Assembly: GCA_016763215.1 (NCBI GenBank)
Contig: JAESUF010000213.1
Coordinates: forward strand, 1-6,577
Source: Flavobacteriaceae bacterium
GTDB taxonomy: Bacteria; Bacteroidota; Bacteroidia; Flavobacteriales; Flavobacteriaceae
Length of the DNA: 6,577 nt
Direction of reading: 5' to 3'
Positions 1 to 5,559 of this stretch are shown piece after piece. Numbering within the stretch: the first letter of the stretch is position 1; every line of letters begins with the position of its first letter. The position numbers and the translations under genes are program-made. Below the pieces are notes generated by a model. It saw nothing but the letters and a program-made list of their open reading frames with translations. It did not search any database and was not told the DNA's origin.

Positions 1-1568
1 GCGAAGACATCAATGTCTAAAAAACCAGTGCCACCCAATAAACTTTTAATACTGGCATAGGATTCATTGTGTAACTTTTTGTAATTGAAAGCAGCATTTA
101 ATTCAATGTTTTTTGTCAATTCGGTATATAAAGTCGAATTAAAATAAAATTGTTGATTATCAATTCGATCTTCTTGAATTGCATAAATTGAATTATAACC
201 CAGAGAAGTTTGAATACGATTCGCTTCAAAGAGTTGATTCCAGTTCAATTGTCCATCTATAACAAAACTCTGCTGAGCCAAATATGCTTGCTCATAATTA
301 AATGCTGAAGGATTAGGGTCCTGCAAAAAGAAACTAGGTAGGTTTTGATAGTAATCGGGACTAGGATTTCGTGCGCCACCTATGTAGGAATTTTGCCCTT
401 GAAAATTAATTAGTCGAGTTCCCCCATTGTCAATTCTTGTGTTTCCTTGAAATCCAAACTGATAGGCTAGGTTGGTATTTAGTGTTGTGCTTTCTGAGAT
501 TTTCCAATAATGATCGAGGATTACAATAGGTTCTACAATTTTTCGAATTTTCGAATTTTTAATACTTCCATCTATTTTACCCCAAGAGGGATTGTACTTC
601 CTGCCTTTTAATTGATGGATTTCATCTGTTAACGCTGTAGACCTCCCTCTTCTATTTTGAGCATGTATTGCCGAAAAATTGATACTATGATCATCGTTTA
701 ATTGTTTTTCAGCTGAAACAAAGAATGAATTAGCATCGTATAAAGTGCCTTCAATATATCCTTGATTTCCAAACCTTCTTGAGGCTGAGAACGTGTAAGA
801 CCAGCCACTTTCTTGAATGCCAGAATTATAAGTGATCATGACTCTTTTTTGATAACTCCTATTGGATGAGGCATAAGAAATACCACCTCCTTTAGGATAT
901 GAAGAAGCTCTCATTGTAATATTATTTACGCCTGCTAAACCACCAAAAGAATAATCACTAGGACTTATCCCTGAGGTAAGAACTTGATTTCTTTGAACAT
1001 CATTTAAACCTCCCCAGTTTGCCCATTGGGGCCTGCCATTTAAAGGCTTGTTCATTTCTAACCCATTGATTAATACTTTGCCTTCTCCACTATTTAGACC
1101 TCTAGGTTTAAAAAAAGTAGTTCCAAAATCAAAGGCAGCAGCTCTATGAAAAACATCTCTAGATGCTTGAAGTAATCCGGCGATATTATCAGTAAATCCA
1201 TCTTCAGAATTTAGTTCATCTTCCGTAAGCGTAATAATACTAAGATCTTGTTCTTCTTTTGTATTCTTAAACAAGTGAATTGTGCCAAGGTTTATATTTT
1301 CACCTGTAATTTCAATAGGGAATTTCTGAGTTAAATACCCTTTAAATTTTATTTCGATGATATAAGAACCCTTTGGAATATTTTGAAGTAGAAAGAGTCC
1401 ATCCCTATTTGTATGTGTCTTAAAATTTGAGGATGTTGAGGCAATTAATACCTTTTGTAATGGTTCTTCAGAATCGTTGTCAATAACGATTCCAGTAACA
1501 GTATTTTGAGCATGTGTTCCAGCAAAGAACAACAGTCCAAATACTGCCAAAGCAAGTATCTTTTTCAT
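1..1568 (-). CDS. TonB-dependent outer-membrane receptor with carboxypeptidase-regulatory-like domain (3' end outside window)
   Basis: An open frame runs from the ATG at 1568-1566 to the left edge with no stop: 522 complete codons, so the C-terminal part is missing. Residues 1-20 are a signal peptide (MKK, then hydrophobic residues, then THA before QNTVTG). Residues about 21-100 resemble the carboxypeptidase-regulatory-like beta-sandwich (TVTGIVID near 23; RDGLFLLQNIPKGSY near 55-69) that precedes many Bacteroidota receptors. Residues about 110-220 form the TonB plug (FKPRGLNSGEGKVLINGLEM near 153-172; FGGLAGVNNITMRAS near 208-222). From about 225 on, alternating aromatic/polar stretches rich in Asn, Ser and Tyr look like barrel strands. 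By family, such proteins sit in the outer membrane and import a bound ligand using TonB-ExbB energy; the ligand cannot be read from the sequence. There is no SusD partner next to it on the visible side. The gene starts head to head with an exported EEP-family enzyme, which may act on the same nutrient (inference). Confidence 0.9.
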   Translation of the reverse strand, partial: MKKILALAVFGLLFFAGTHAQNTVTGIVIDNDSEEPLQKVLIASTSSNFKTHTNRDGLFLLQNIPKGSYIIEIKFKGYLTQKFPIEITGENINLGTIHLFKNTKEEQDLSIITLTEDELNSEDGFTDNIAGLLQASRDVFHRAAAFDFGTTFFKPRGLNSGEGKVLINGLEMNKPLNGRPQWANWGGLNDVQRNQVLTSGISPSDYSFGGLAGVNNITMRASSYPKGGGISYASSNRSYQKRVMITYNSGIQESGWSYTFSASRRFGNQGYIEGTLYDANSFFVSAEKQLNDDHSINFSAIHAQNRRGRSTALTDEIHQLKGRKYNPSWGKIDGSIKNSKIRKIVEPIVILDHYWKISESTTLNTNLAYQFGFQGNTRIDNGGTRLINFQGQNSYIGGARNPSPDYYQNLPSFFLQDPNPSAFNYEQAYLAQQSFVIDGQLNWNQLFEANRIQTSLGYNSIYAIQEDRIDNQQFYFNSTLYTELTKNIELNAAFNYKKLHNESYASIKSLLGGTGFLDIDVF

Positions 1569-1667
1569 GGTATTTTTTTTTCATAGCATGATAAAGGTAA
1601 ACTTTTTTTGATCTAAGTCTTTATTCTTCAAATAGTTTTTTAAGTTTGTATTGAAAAATCAATTGCT
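1569..1667. promoter_or_regulatory. Divergent intergenic region between the TonB receptor and the EEP-family gene
   Basis: This 99-bp AT-rich spacer separates two genes that start head to head, so it must hold promoters for both. Rightward, a good -7 box is seen (separate entry). Leftward, the best candidate is TACCTTTA on the minus strand (1599 to 1592), one base away from TAnnTTTG. A minus-strand TTTG at 1632-1629 lies about 29 bp upstream of it, too far for the usual Bacteroidota -33 spacing, so the leftward promoter is uncertain. The leader just ahead of the receptor ATG carries a run of nine A on the minus strand (1581-1573). Such A-rich leaders are common where Shine-Dalgarno sequences are not used. 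Confidence 0.5.
1641..1648 (+). promoter_or_regulatory. Candidate -7 box (TAAGTTTG) for the EEP-family gene
   Basis: TAAGTTTG matches the Bacteroidota primary-sigma -7 consensus TAnnTTTG exactly. It lies 19 bases ahead of the ATG at 1668, implying a short leader of roughly 10-15 nt. No clear -33 TTG/TTTG is seen about 19-21 bp upstream; the nearest TTTG (1607-1610) is 30 bp away. The call therefore rests on the -7 match and position only. The TAA that begins the box is also an in-frame stop, which supports the chosen start. Confidence 0.4.
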
Positions 1668-2720
1668 ATGATTAAAAAAATTGGGGTCCTTTTAGGACTT
1701 GTTATCACTATGTCTATACCTTTTATTCAAAATTCAAATAAGCAGTATAAAATTAGAACTATTGCGTTCTATAACCTTGAGAACCTTTTTGATACGATTA
1801 ATGATCCTGAAAAGAATGACGAAGCAAGTCCAATTATGGAAATGCAAGGAGATCGTTCTAAAGTCTATTGGGATAAAATTGGAAAACTGGCAGATGTGAT
1901 TTCTCAAATAGGGGAGGATAAAGCGAAAACAAGTCCAGCTATTATAGGTGTGGCCGAAGTTGAAAATAGAGCTGTTTTGGAAGATTTAGTGAAATCAGAA
2001 AAGCTGAAGAGTAAAAAATATGAAATCATTCACTATGAATCTCCAGATAGAAGAGGAATAGACGTTGCATTATTATATCAGCCCCGATATTTTAAACCGA
2101 TTCATCATGAAGCGTTTAATCCCAATATTTATGAAGGAAGATATAAAATTCGTACAAGAAGTCAGCTATTAGTTTCTGGACATTTAGATGATGAACTGAT
2201 TCACATCATAGTCAATCATTGGCCGTCAAGAAGAGGTGGTGAACAAAAAAGTAGACCTTTGCGAGAAAAAGCGGCCTATCAAAATCTGAAAATTATTAAA
2301 CAAATAGAGTGGCAAGAAAAAAGGCCTAAAATTTTTATCATGGGCGATTTTAATGATGATCCAATTAATAGTAGTTTTAAAAATGTACTACAGACCAAAG
2401 CTGATAAAAAGGATGTAGAAGAAGGAGACCTTTACAACCCTTATGAAAACATGTTTAAAAAAGGATTCAATACATTAGGGTATAGAGATAATTTAAATTT
2501 GTTTGATCAAATTGTGATCACCTCTCCAATACTAGACAAAGGAGAAAAAGAGTATTCTTCCTATAAAATGTTCAAAGCAGCAATTTTTAACAAACGTTTT
2601 TTAACCACCAAGAAAGGGCGTTTTAAAGGATATCCATTCCGTAGTTTTTCATACAGTCGTTATACAGGAGGTTACAGCGATCATTATCCGGTGTATCTTT
2701 ATTTGATTAAAGAGCATTAG
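1668..2720 (+). CDS. Exported endonuclease/exonuclease/phosphatase (EEP) family protein
   Basis: A 350-residue member of the DNase I-like EEP fold, whose families hydrolyse phosphodiester or phosphomonoester bonds in nucleic acids, sugar phosphates or lipids with Mg2+. The order of active-site motifs is complete: YNLENLFD (Asn36), GVAEVEN (Glu97, the metal ligand), NHWPSRRGG (His184), GDFNDD (Asp227 and Asn229) and YSDHYPV (Asp338-His339). Residues about 5-20 are a hydrophobic segment after MIKK, indicating export or an N-terminal anchor. There is no lipobox Cys and no obvious AXA cleavage site. The SRRGG after the catalytic His is typical of the Bacteroidota group of nuclease-like members. 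The only possible ATG is used, since an in-frame stop lies at 1641. The gene is divergent from the TonB receptor and overlaps recJ tail-to-tail by 14 bp. DNase activity is likely but not proven; phosphatase activity remains possible. Confidence 0.88.
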   Translation: MIKKIGVLLGLVITMSIPFIQNSNKQYKIRTIAFYNLENLFDTINDPEKNDEASPIMEMQGDRSKVYWDKIGKLADVISQIGEDKAKTSPAIIGVAEVENRAVLEDLVKSEKLKSKKYEIIHYESPDRRGIDVALLYQPRYFKPIHHEAFNPNIYEGRYKIRTRSQLLVSGHLDDELIHIIVNHWPSRRGGEQKSRPLREKAAYQNLKIIKQIEWQEKRPKIFIMGDFNDDPINSSFKNVLQTKADKKDVEEGDLYNPYENMFKKGFNTLGYRDNLNLFDQIVITSPILDKGEKEYSSYKMFKAAIFNKRFLTTKKGRFKGYPFRSFSYSRYTGGYSDHYPVYLYLIKEH

Positions 2721-4407
2721 GATGTTTAAGGTCTTTTAACATTAATTGAGTAGACGTCACACCATTCCACTCATTTTCATCTAAGGAATATGCGATGTTA
2801 AAATCATTTTTAACGAGCGAAATTTTCTCTCCCAATCCAAACCCGATGGCGTTGTACGTTTTGCGATCTGCTCCATATATAATGTTAAGCTTAAGGTGTG
2901 TTTGATCTGCTCCTACTAGTTTGCCATACCCATTGTCTCTTACACAGGCTGTTCTAAAAACGGGATTCATGTTTTGAGGACCAAATGGAGCCATTTGTTG
3001 TAGTATTCTAAAGAACTTTGGAGTTATGTCTGATAAATCCAATTCAGCATCTATGGCAACCTCCGGAATTAATAATTCGGGATCAATAGAAGTGGCAACA
3101 ACTTCTTCAATCTTTTGTTTGAATTTTTTATAATTTTCAGGATGTAACGTAAGTCCCGCAGCATATTTATGTCCACCAAACTGTTCAATAAATTCAGAGC
3201 ATTGCTCTAAGGCATTGTACACATCAAATCCTTTTACCGATCTAGCCGATGCTGCTAATTTATCACCACTCTTTGTGAAAACTAAGGTAGGCCTGTGGTA
3301 CTTTTCAATAAGACGAGAAGCTACAATTCCGATGACTCCTTTGTGCCAGTTTTCATCATAGACAACAGTAGTGTAACCCTCTTGTTCTTTTAGTTCTTCT
3401 ATCTGAGCGAGCGCTTCTTTGGTGATTTTAGTATCCAATTCTCTACGATCCAAATTGTATTCATTAATAGTTTTGGCAAATTTGGTTGCGGCATCAAAAT
3501 CGGTTTCCATTAGGAGTTCAACCGCTGCGTTTCCATGTTTAATACGACCAGCAGCATTAATTCGAGGAGCAATGGTGAAAACGACATCAGTAATGGTCAA
3601 TTGCTTTTTATTCAATTGATGAATAATGGCTTTGATTCCATTTCTAGGATTGGAGTTAATTACTTGCAAACCAAAATAGGCAAGAACCCTATTCTCTCCA
3701 GTCATCGGAACAATATCTGCTGCAATGGCTGTTGCCACCAAATCCAAATATTGAGTAAGGTCATCGATGGTCTGACCTCTTTTGGATGCCAAAGCTTGAA
3801 CCAATTTAAAACCAACGCCACATCCGCATAACTCATCATAAGGATAGGAACAGTCTACCCTCTTAGGGTTTAATACTGCCACAGCATCAGGAATTTGATC
3901 TCCTGGTTTGTGGTGATCACAGATAATAAAATCAACGTTCTTTTCTGTGGCATAAATTACTTTATCAATGGCTTTGATACCACAATCTAAGGCAATAATT
4001 AAGGAAAAATCGTTGTCAGCTGCAAAGTCAATTCCTTGGTATGAGATTCCATATCCTTCATCATATCGATCCGGAATATAGGTTGCAACATTTGTGGTAA
4101 TAGTTCTTAAGTATGATGAAACTAAGGAAACGGAAGTTGTACCATCTACATCATAATCTCCATACACGAGAATATTTTCTTTATTCTCAATTGCCGATTC
4201 AATTCTTGCAACGGCAAGATTCATGTCTTTTAATAAAAAAGGGTCGTGTAACTCTTCCAAAGAAGGTCGAAAGAAGCGTTTCGCTTCTTCAAAATTAGAA
4301 ATACCTCTTTGAGCCAGCAATTTCGCAAGAGTTTTATCTATCGATAGTTCTTCGGAAAGTTGGTGTATGATTTTAGGATTGGGATCTGGTTTTATAGTCC
4401 AACGCAT
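2707..4407 (-). CDS. recJ: Single-stranded-DNA-specific 5'-3' exonuclease RecJ
   Basis: A full-length RecJ (566 residues; the E. coli enzyme has 577). RecJ degrades single-stranded DNA from 5' ends in the cytoplasm and serves RecF-pathway recombination, mismatch repair and replication-fork processing. The DHH phosphoesterase domain shows DYDVDGT (Asp84, Asp86, Asp88), DCGI (Asp141), the DHH triad (Asp164-His166) and AADIVP (Asp231), which together bind the metal ions. PRINAAGR (281-288) is the conserved RecJ motif. The DHHA1 domain follows with HKGVIGIVASRL (355-366) and GGHKYAAG (411-418), and the OB-like DNA-binding domain occupies about 447-566. The N-terminus MRWTIKPDPN supports the start; no upstream ATG lies in frame in the 29-bp gap to the OsmC gene. 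It is probably cotranscribed behind that gene. Its last 14 bases overlap the convergent EEP gene, and no terminator hairpin is evident there. Confidence 0.97.
   Translation of the reverse strand: MRWTIKPDPNPKIIHQLSEELSIDKTLAKLLAQRGISNFEEAKRFFRPSLEELHDPFLLKDMNLAVARIESAIENKENILVYGDYDVDGTTSVSLVSSYLRTITTNVATYIPDRYDEGYGISYQGIDFAADNDFSLIIALDCGIKAIDKVIYATEKNVDFIICDHHKPGDQIPDAVAVLNPKRVDCSYPYDELCGCGVGFKLVQALASKRGQTIDDLTQYLDLVATAIAADIVPMTGENRVLAYFGLQVINSNPRNGIKAIIHQLNKKQLTITDVVFTIAPRINAAGRIKHGNAAVELLMETDFDAATKFAKTINEYNLDRRELDTKITKEALAQIEELKEQEGYTTVVYDENWHKGVIGIVASRLIEKYHRPTLVFTKSGDKLAASARSVKGFDVYNALEQCSEFIEQFGGHKYAAGLTLHPENYKKFKQKIEEVVATSIDPELLIPEVAIDAELDLSDITPKFFRILQQMAPFGPQNMNPVFRTACVRDNGYGKLVGADQTHLKLNIIYGADRKTYNAIGFGLGEKISLVKNDFNIAYSLDENEWNGVTSTQLMLKDLKHPNAL
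4271..4289. repeat. Perfect 8-bp inverted repeat with 3-nt loop inside recJ
   Basis: AAGAAGCG (4271-4278) and CGCTTCTT (4282-4289) are exact inverted copies around a TTT loop. In recJ mRNA this would form a hairpin with loop AAA about 120 nt after the start codon, over the codons for about residues 40-47 (EEAKRFFR). No U-run follows, so it is not an intrinsic terminator. The amino-acid motif itself is conserved in RecJ, so the palindrome may be a by-product of codon choice. Confidence 0.5.
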
Positions 4408-4436
4408 AGCAATTTGTATTGAATTAAGTTCAATGT
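4408..4436 (-). other. 29-bp gap joining the OsmC gene and recJ in a probable operon
   Basis: The OsmC-family stop (TAA, 4439-4437) and the recJ ATG (4407) are only 29 bp apart on the same strand, with no promoter box seen between them, so cotranscription is likely. The gap holds a weak AT-rich inverted repeat, ATTGAA (4418-4423) and TTCAAT (4429-4434) around a 5-nt loop. It has no U-tract on the minus strand and is too weak to call a terminator. No Shine-Dalgarno sequence precedes recJ, as is normal in this phylum. Confidence 0.6.
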
Positions 4437-4859
4437 TTATTGCTCATGAAGATACACTTCTGTTTTTACATCAGCAAATTGACGAAACATTTCCATTACT
4501 CCACAATACTGATCTACAGACAATTTTACTGCTTTGTTAATCTTGCTTTCTTTTAAATCAGTTCCATAAAAATGGTATTCTATTTGTACTTTATGGTAGT
4601 ATTTTGGGTGCTCTTCTGTTAACTCTCCATGGATGATCATTTTAAAATCGTCAACTTCTGCTCTCATCTTTTTCAAAAGAGAAACAATGTCTAAACCAGA
4701 ACAACCCGCTAAAGAAGAAAGCATCATTGCTTTAGGGCGAAGACCTTTGCTTTCATTTTCATCAGTAGGAGCATCCATAGAAATAGTATCTCCACTTGGG
4801 TTGTCTGAATCAAAAACCATATTTTCTTTCCAGACTGTCGTAATTGTATTGGTTGTCAT
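4437..4859 (-). CDS. OsmC-family protein (OsmC/Ohr-like hydroperoxide reductase fold)
   Basis: A 140-residue protein of the usual OsmC family length. OsmC and Ohr proteins reduce organic hydroperoxides with a pair of cysteines, often using lipoylated proteins as the electron source, and act as cytoplasmic dimers. Both cysteines are present: Cys53 in SLAGCSGLDI and Cys119 in DQYCGVMEM, 66 residues apart as in E. coli OsmC. Arg41 in GLRPKAMM fits the conserved Arg before the first Cys. There is no signal peptide. The sequence belongs to the broad OsmC group rather than clearly to Ohr, so its true substrate is open. The start is the first ATG after an in-frame stop at 4901-4899. recJ follows 29 bp downstream on the same strand, and an AhpD-like gene is divergent across an 85-bp control region. 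This supports a role in oxidative stress (inference). Confidence 0.9.
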   Translation of the reverse strand: MTTNTITTVWKENMVFDSDNPSGDTISMDAPTDENESKGLRPKAMMLSSLAGCSGLDIVSLLKKMRAEVDDFKMIIHGELTEEHPKYYHKVQIEYHFYGTDLKESKINKAVKLSVDQYCGVMEMFRQFADVKTEVYLHEQ

Positions 4860-4895
4860 AATTATTTTTTTAGAATAGTATCGTTGATAAAATGT

Positions 4896-4934
4896 ATCTT
4901 AGCTAACCACAAAATTAGTTTAAAATCTTAGATA
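4896..4934 (+). repeat. Pair of 10-bp direct repeats, candidate operator
   Basis: ATCTTAGCTA (4896-4905) and ATCTTAGATA (4925-4934) agree at 9 of 10 positions and start 29 bp apart, a little under three helical turns. They bracket the leftward -7 box at 4910-4917. One copy would lie near the predicted start of OsmC transcription and the other within its promoter spacer, a layout compatible with a repressor. In such AT-rich DNA a chance match remains possible. Confidence 0.35.
4910..4917 (-). promoter_or_regulatory. Candidate -7 box (TAATTTTG) for the OsmC-recJ unit
   Basis: Read on the minus strand from 4917 to 4910, TAATTTTG matches the Bacteroidota -7 consensus TAnnTTTG. It lies 50 bases upstream of the OsmC ATG at 4859, giving a leader of about 40 nt. 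No clean TTG or TTTG is seen 19-21 bp further upstream (only a T-rich stretch around 4933-4940), so the -33 element is missing or degenerate. Confidence 0.35.
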
Positions 4935-4944
4935 AAAATAACGT

Positions 4945-5535
4945 ATGCCATTAGTAACACCCTTATCAGCTGATCACGATTCAGAAACCAGAGAATTAGC
5001 AGAATTTTTTAATGAAACACTAGGGTTTTGCCCTAATTCAGTATTAACTATGCAGCGTAGGCCAGCCATCTCTAAAGCATTTATTAATTTAAACAAAGCA
5101 GTAATGGCCAATGAAGGTCGAGTTACTTCAGCATTAAAGAGAATGATTGCTTGGGTGTCTAGTAATTCAACTGGATGTAGGTACTGTCAGGCACATGCCA
5201 TTAGAGCAGCAGAACGTTATGGAGCAGAGCAAGAACAATTAGATAATATCTGGGAATACAGAACACACCCTGCATTTTCAGATGCAGAAAGAGCTGCCTT
5301 AGATTTTTCGTTGGTAGCCAGTCAGGTTCCCAATGGCGTAGATGAAGAGATCAAAACACGTTTATATGAACACTGGAATGAAGGAGAAATTGTAGAGATG
5401 TTAGGGGTGGTTTCTTTGTTTGGATATTTAAACCGTTGGAACGATTCTATGGGAACTTCTATAGAAGAAGGCGCAGTAGAATCGGGTGATCAATACTTGG
5501 GGAAACACGGTTGGGAAAAAGGAAAACATATATAA
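4945..5535 (+). CDS. AhpD-like / carboxymuconolactone decarboxylase family protein
   Basis: A 196-residue all-alpha protein of the AhpD/CMD superfamily, whose peroxidase-related members use a CxxC thiol pair. The signature is TGCRYCQAHAI with Cys78, Cys81 and His84. The flanking pattern (LKRMIAWVSSNS before, AERYGA after) and the C-terminal helix EIVEMLGVVSLFGYLNRWND (147-166) fit the uncharacterised peroxidase-related group. There is no signal peptide, so it is cytoplasmic. Two active-site points differ from mycobacterial AhpD: His follows the second Cys by three positions rather than four, and Arg66 occupies the place of the proton-relay Glu twelve residues before the first Cys. Both may be normal for this subgroup. 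No ahpC lies in the window. An in-frame TAA at 4939-4941 fixes the start. A metallopeptidase gene follows after 24 bp, and the OsmC gene is divergent. A hydroperoxide or thiol-redox role is likely; the substrate is unknown. Confidence 0.85.
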   Translation: MPLVTPLSADHDSETRELAEFFNETLGFCPNSVLTMQRRPAISKAFINLNKAVMANEGRVTSALKRMIAWVSSNSTGCRYCQAHAIRAAERYGAEQEQLDNIWEYRTHPAFSDAERAALDFSLVASQVPNGVDEEIKTRLYEHWNEGEIVEMLGVVSLFGYLNRWNDSMGTSIEEGAVESGDQYLGKHGWEKGKHI

Positions 5536-5559
5536 ACTTGTAACTAAAAATTTTTCATA
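5536..5559 (+). other. 24-bp gap between the AhpD-like and M28 peptidase genes, probable operon junction
   Basis: The spacer is A/T-rich and shows neither a terminator hairpin nor a TAnnTTTG box, so the peptidase is probably transcribed from the promoter of the AhpD-like gene. An in-frame TAA at 5545-5547 rules out an earlier start for the peptidase. No Shine-Dalgarno sequence is present. Confidence 0.5.

Larger units (their letters stand above)
4860..4944. promoter_or_regulatory. Divergent control region between the OsmC-family and AhpD-like genes
   Basis: This 85-bp AT-rich spacer lies between the two start codons and must carry the promoters of both units. Leftward, TAATTTTG (4917 to 4910) is a good -7 box. 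Rightward, the best candidate is TATCGTTG (4879-4886), one mismatch from TAnnTTTG, with a TTG at 4853-4855 about 23 bp upstream; this is weak. A direct repeat of ATCTTAG[C/A]TA (4896-4905 and 4925-4934) flanks the leftward -7 box, and an 8-bp palindrome TTAGCTAA spans 4899-4906. GATAAAA also occurs twice (4886-4892 and 4931-4937). These are candidate operator elements; no known regulator's site was recognised. Confidence 0.5.

Noticed and set aside
535..560. Short tandem TTCGAATT-type repeat (TTTCGAATTTTCGAATTTTT).
   Set aside because: It lies inside the receptor coding sequence, where it encodes a KNSKIRK stretch in an unbroken frame. Two copies of an AT-rich 8-mer are not remarkable.
1686..1698. 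Inverted repeat GTCCT-TTT-AGGAC just after the EEP start codon.
   Set aside because: A 5-bp stem is expected by chance in DNA of this length, and it sits within the signal-peptide coding region with no other sign of control.
1699..1899. A 66-codon frame overlapping the EEP gene on the same strand.
   Set aside because: It lies wholly inside the EEP coding region in another frame and has no recognisable domain; the EEP frame has all its catalytic motifs.
2722..2742. Possible terminator hairpin after the EEP gene (GTTTAAGGTCTTTTAAC region).
   Set aside because: The arms pair imperfectly, the stem is almost all A/T and no T-run follows; it is also recJ coding sequence.
3062..3081. Inverted repeat CCGGAATT/AATTCGG.
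   Set aside because: The pairing has a one-base bulge, the site is inside the recJ coding sequence, and no feature such as a terminator tract accompanies it.
3419..3831. Plus-strand open frames opposite recJ.
   Set aside because: They are shadows of the strongly supported recJ frame, with no family motif or leader of their own. The same applies to the frames opposite recJ at 4113-4298 and opposite the OsmC gene at 4633-4878.
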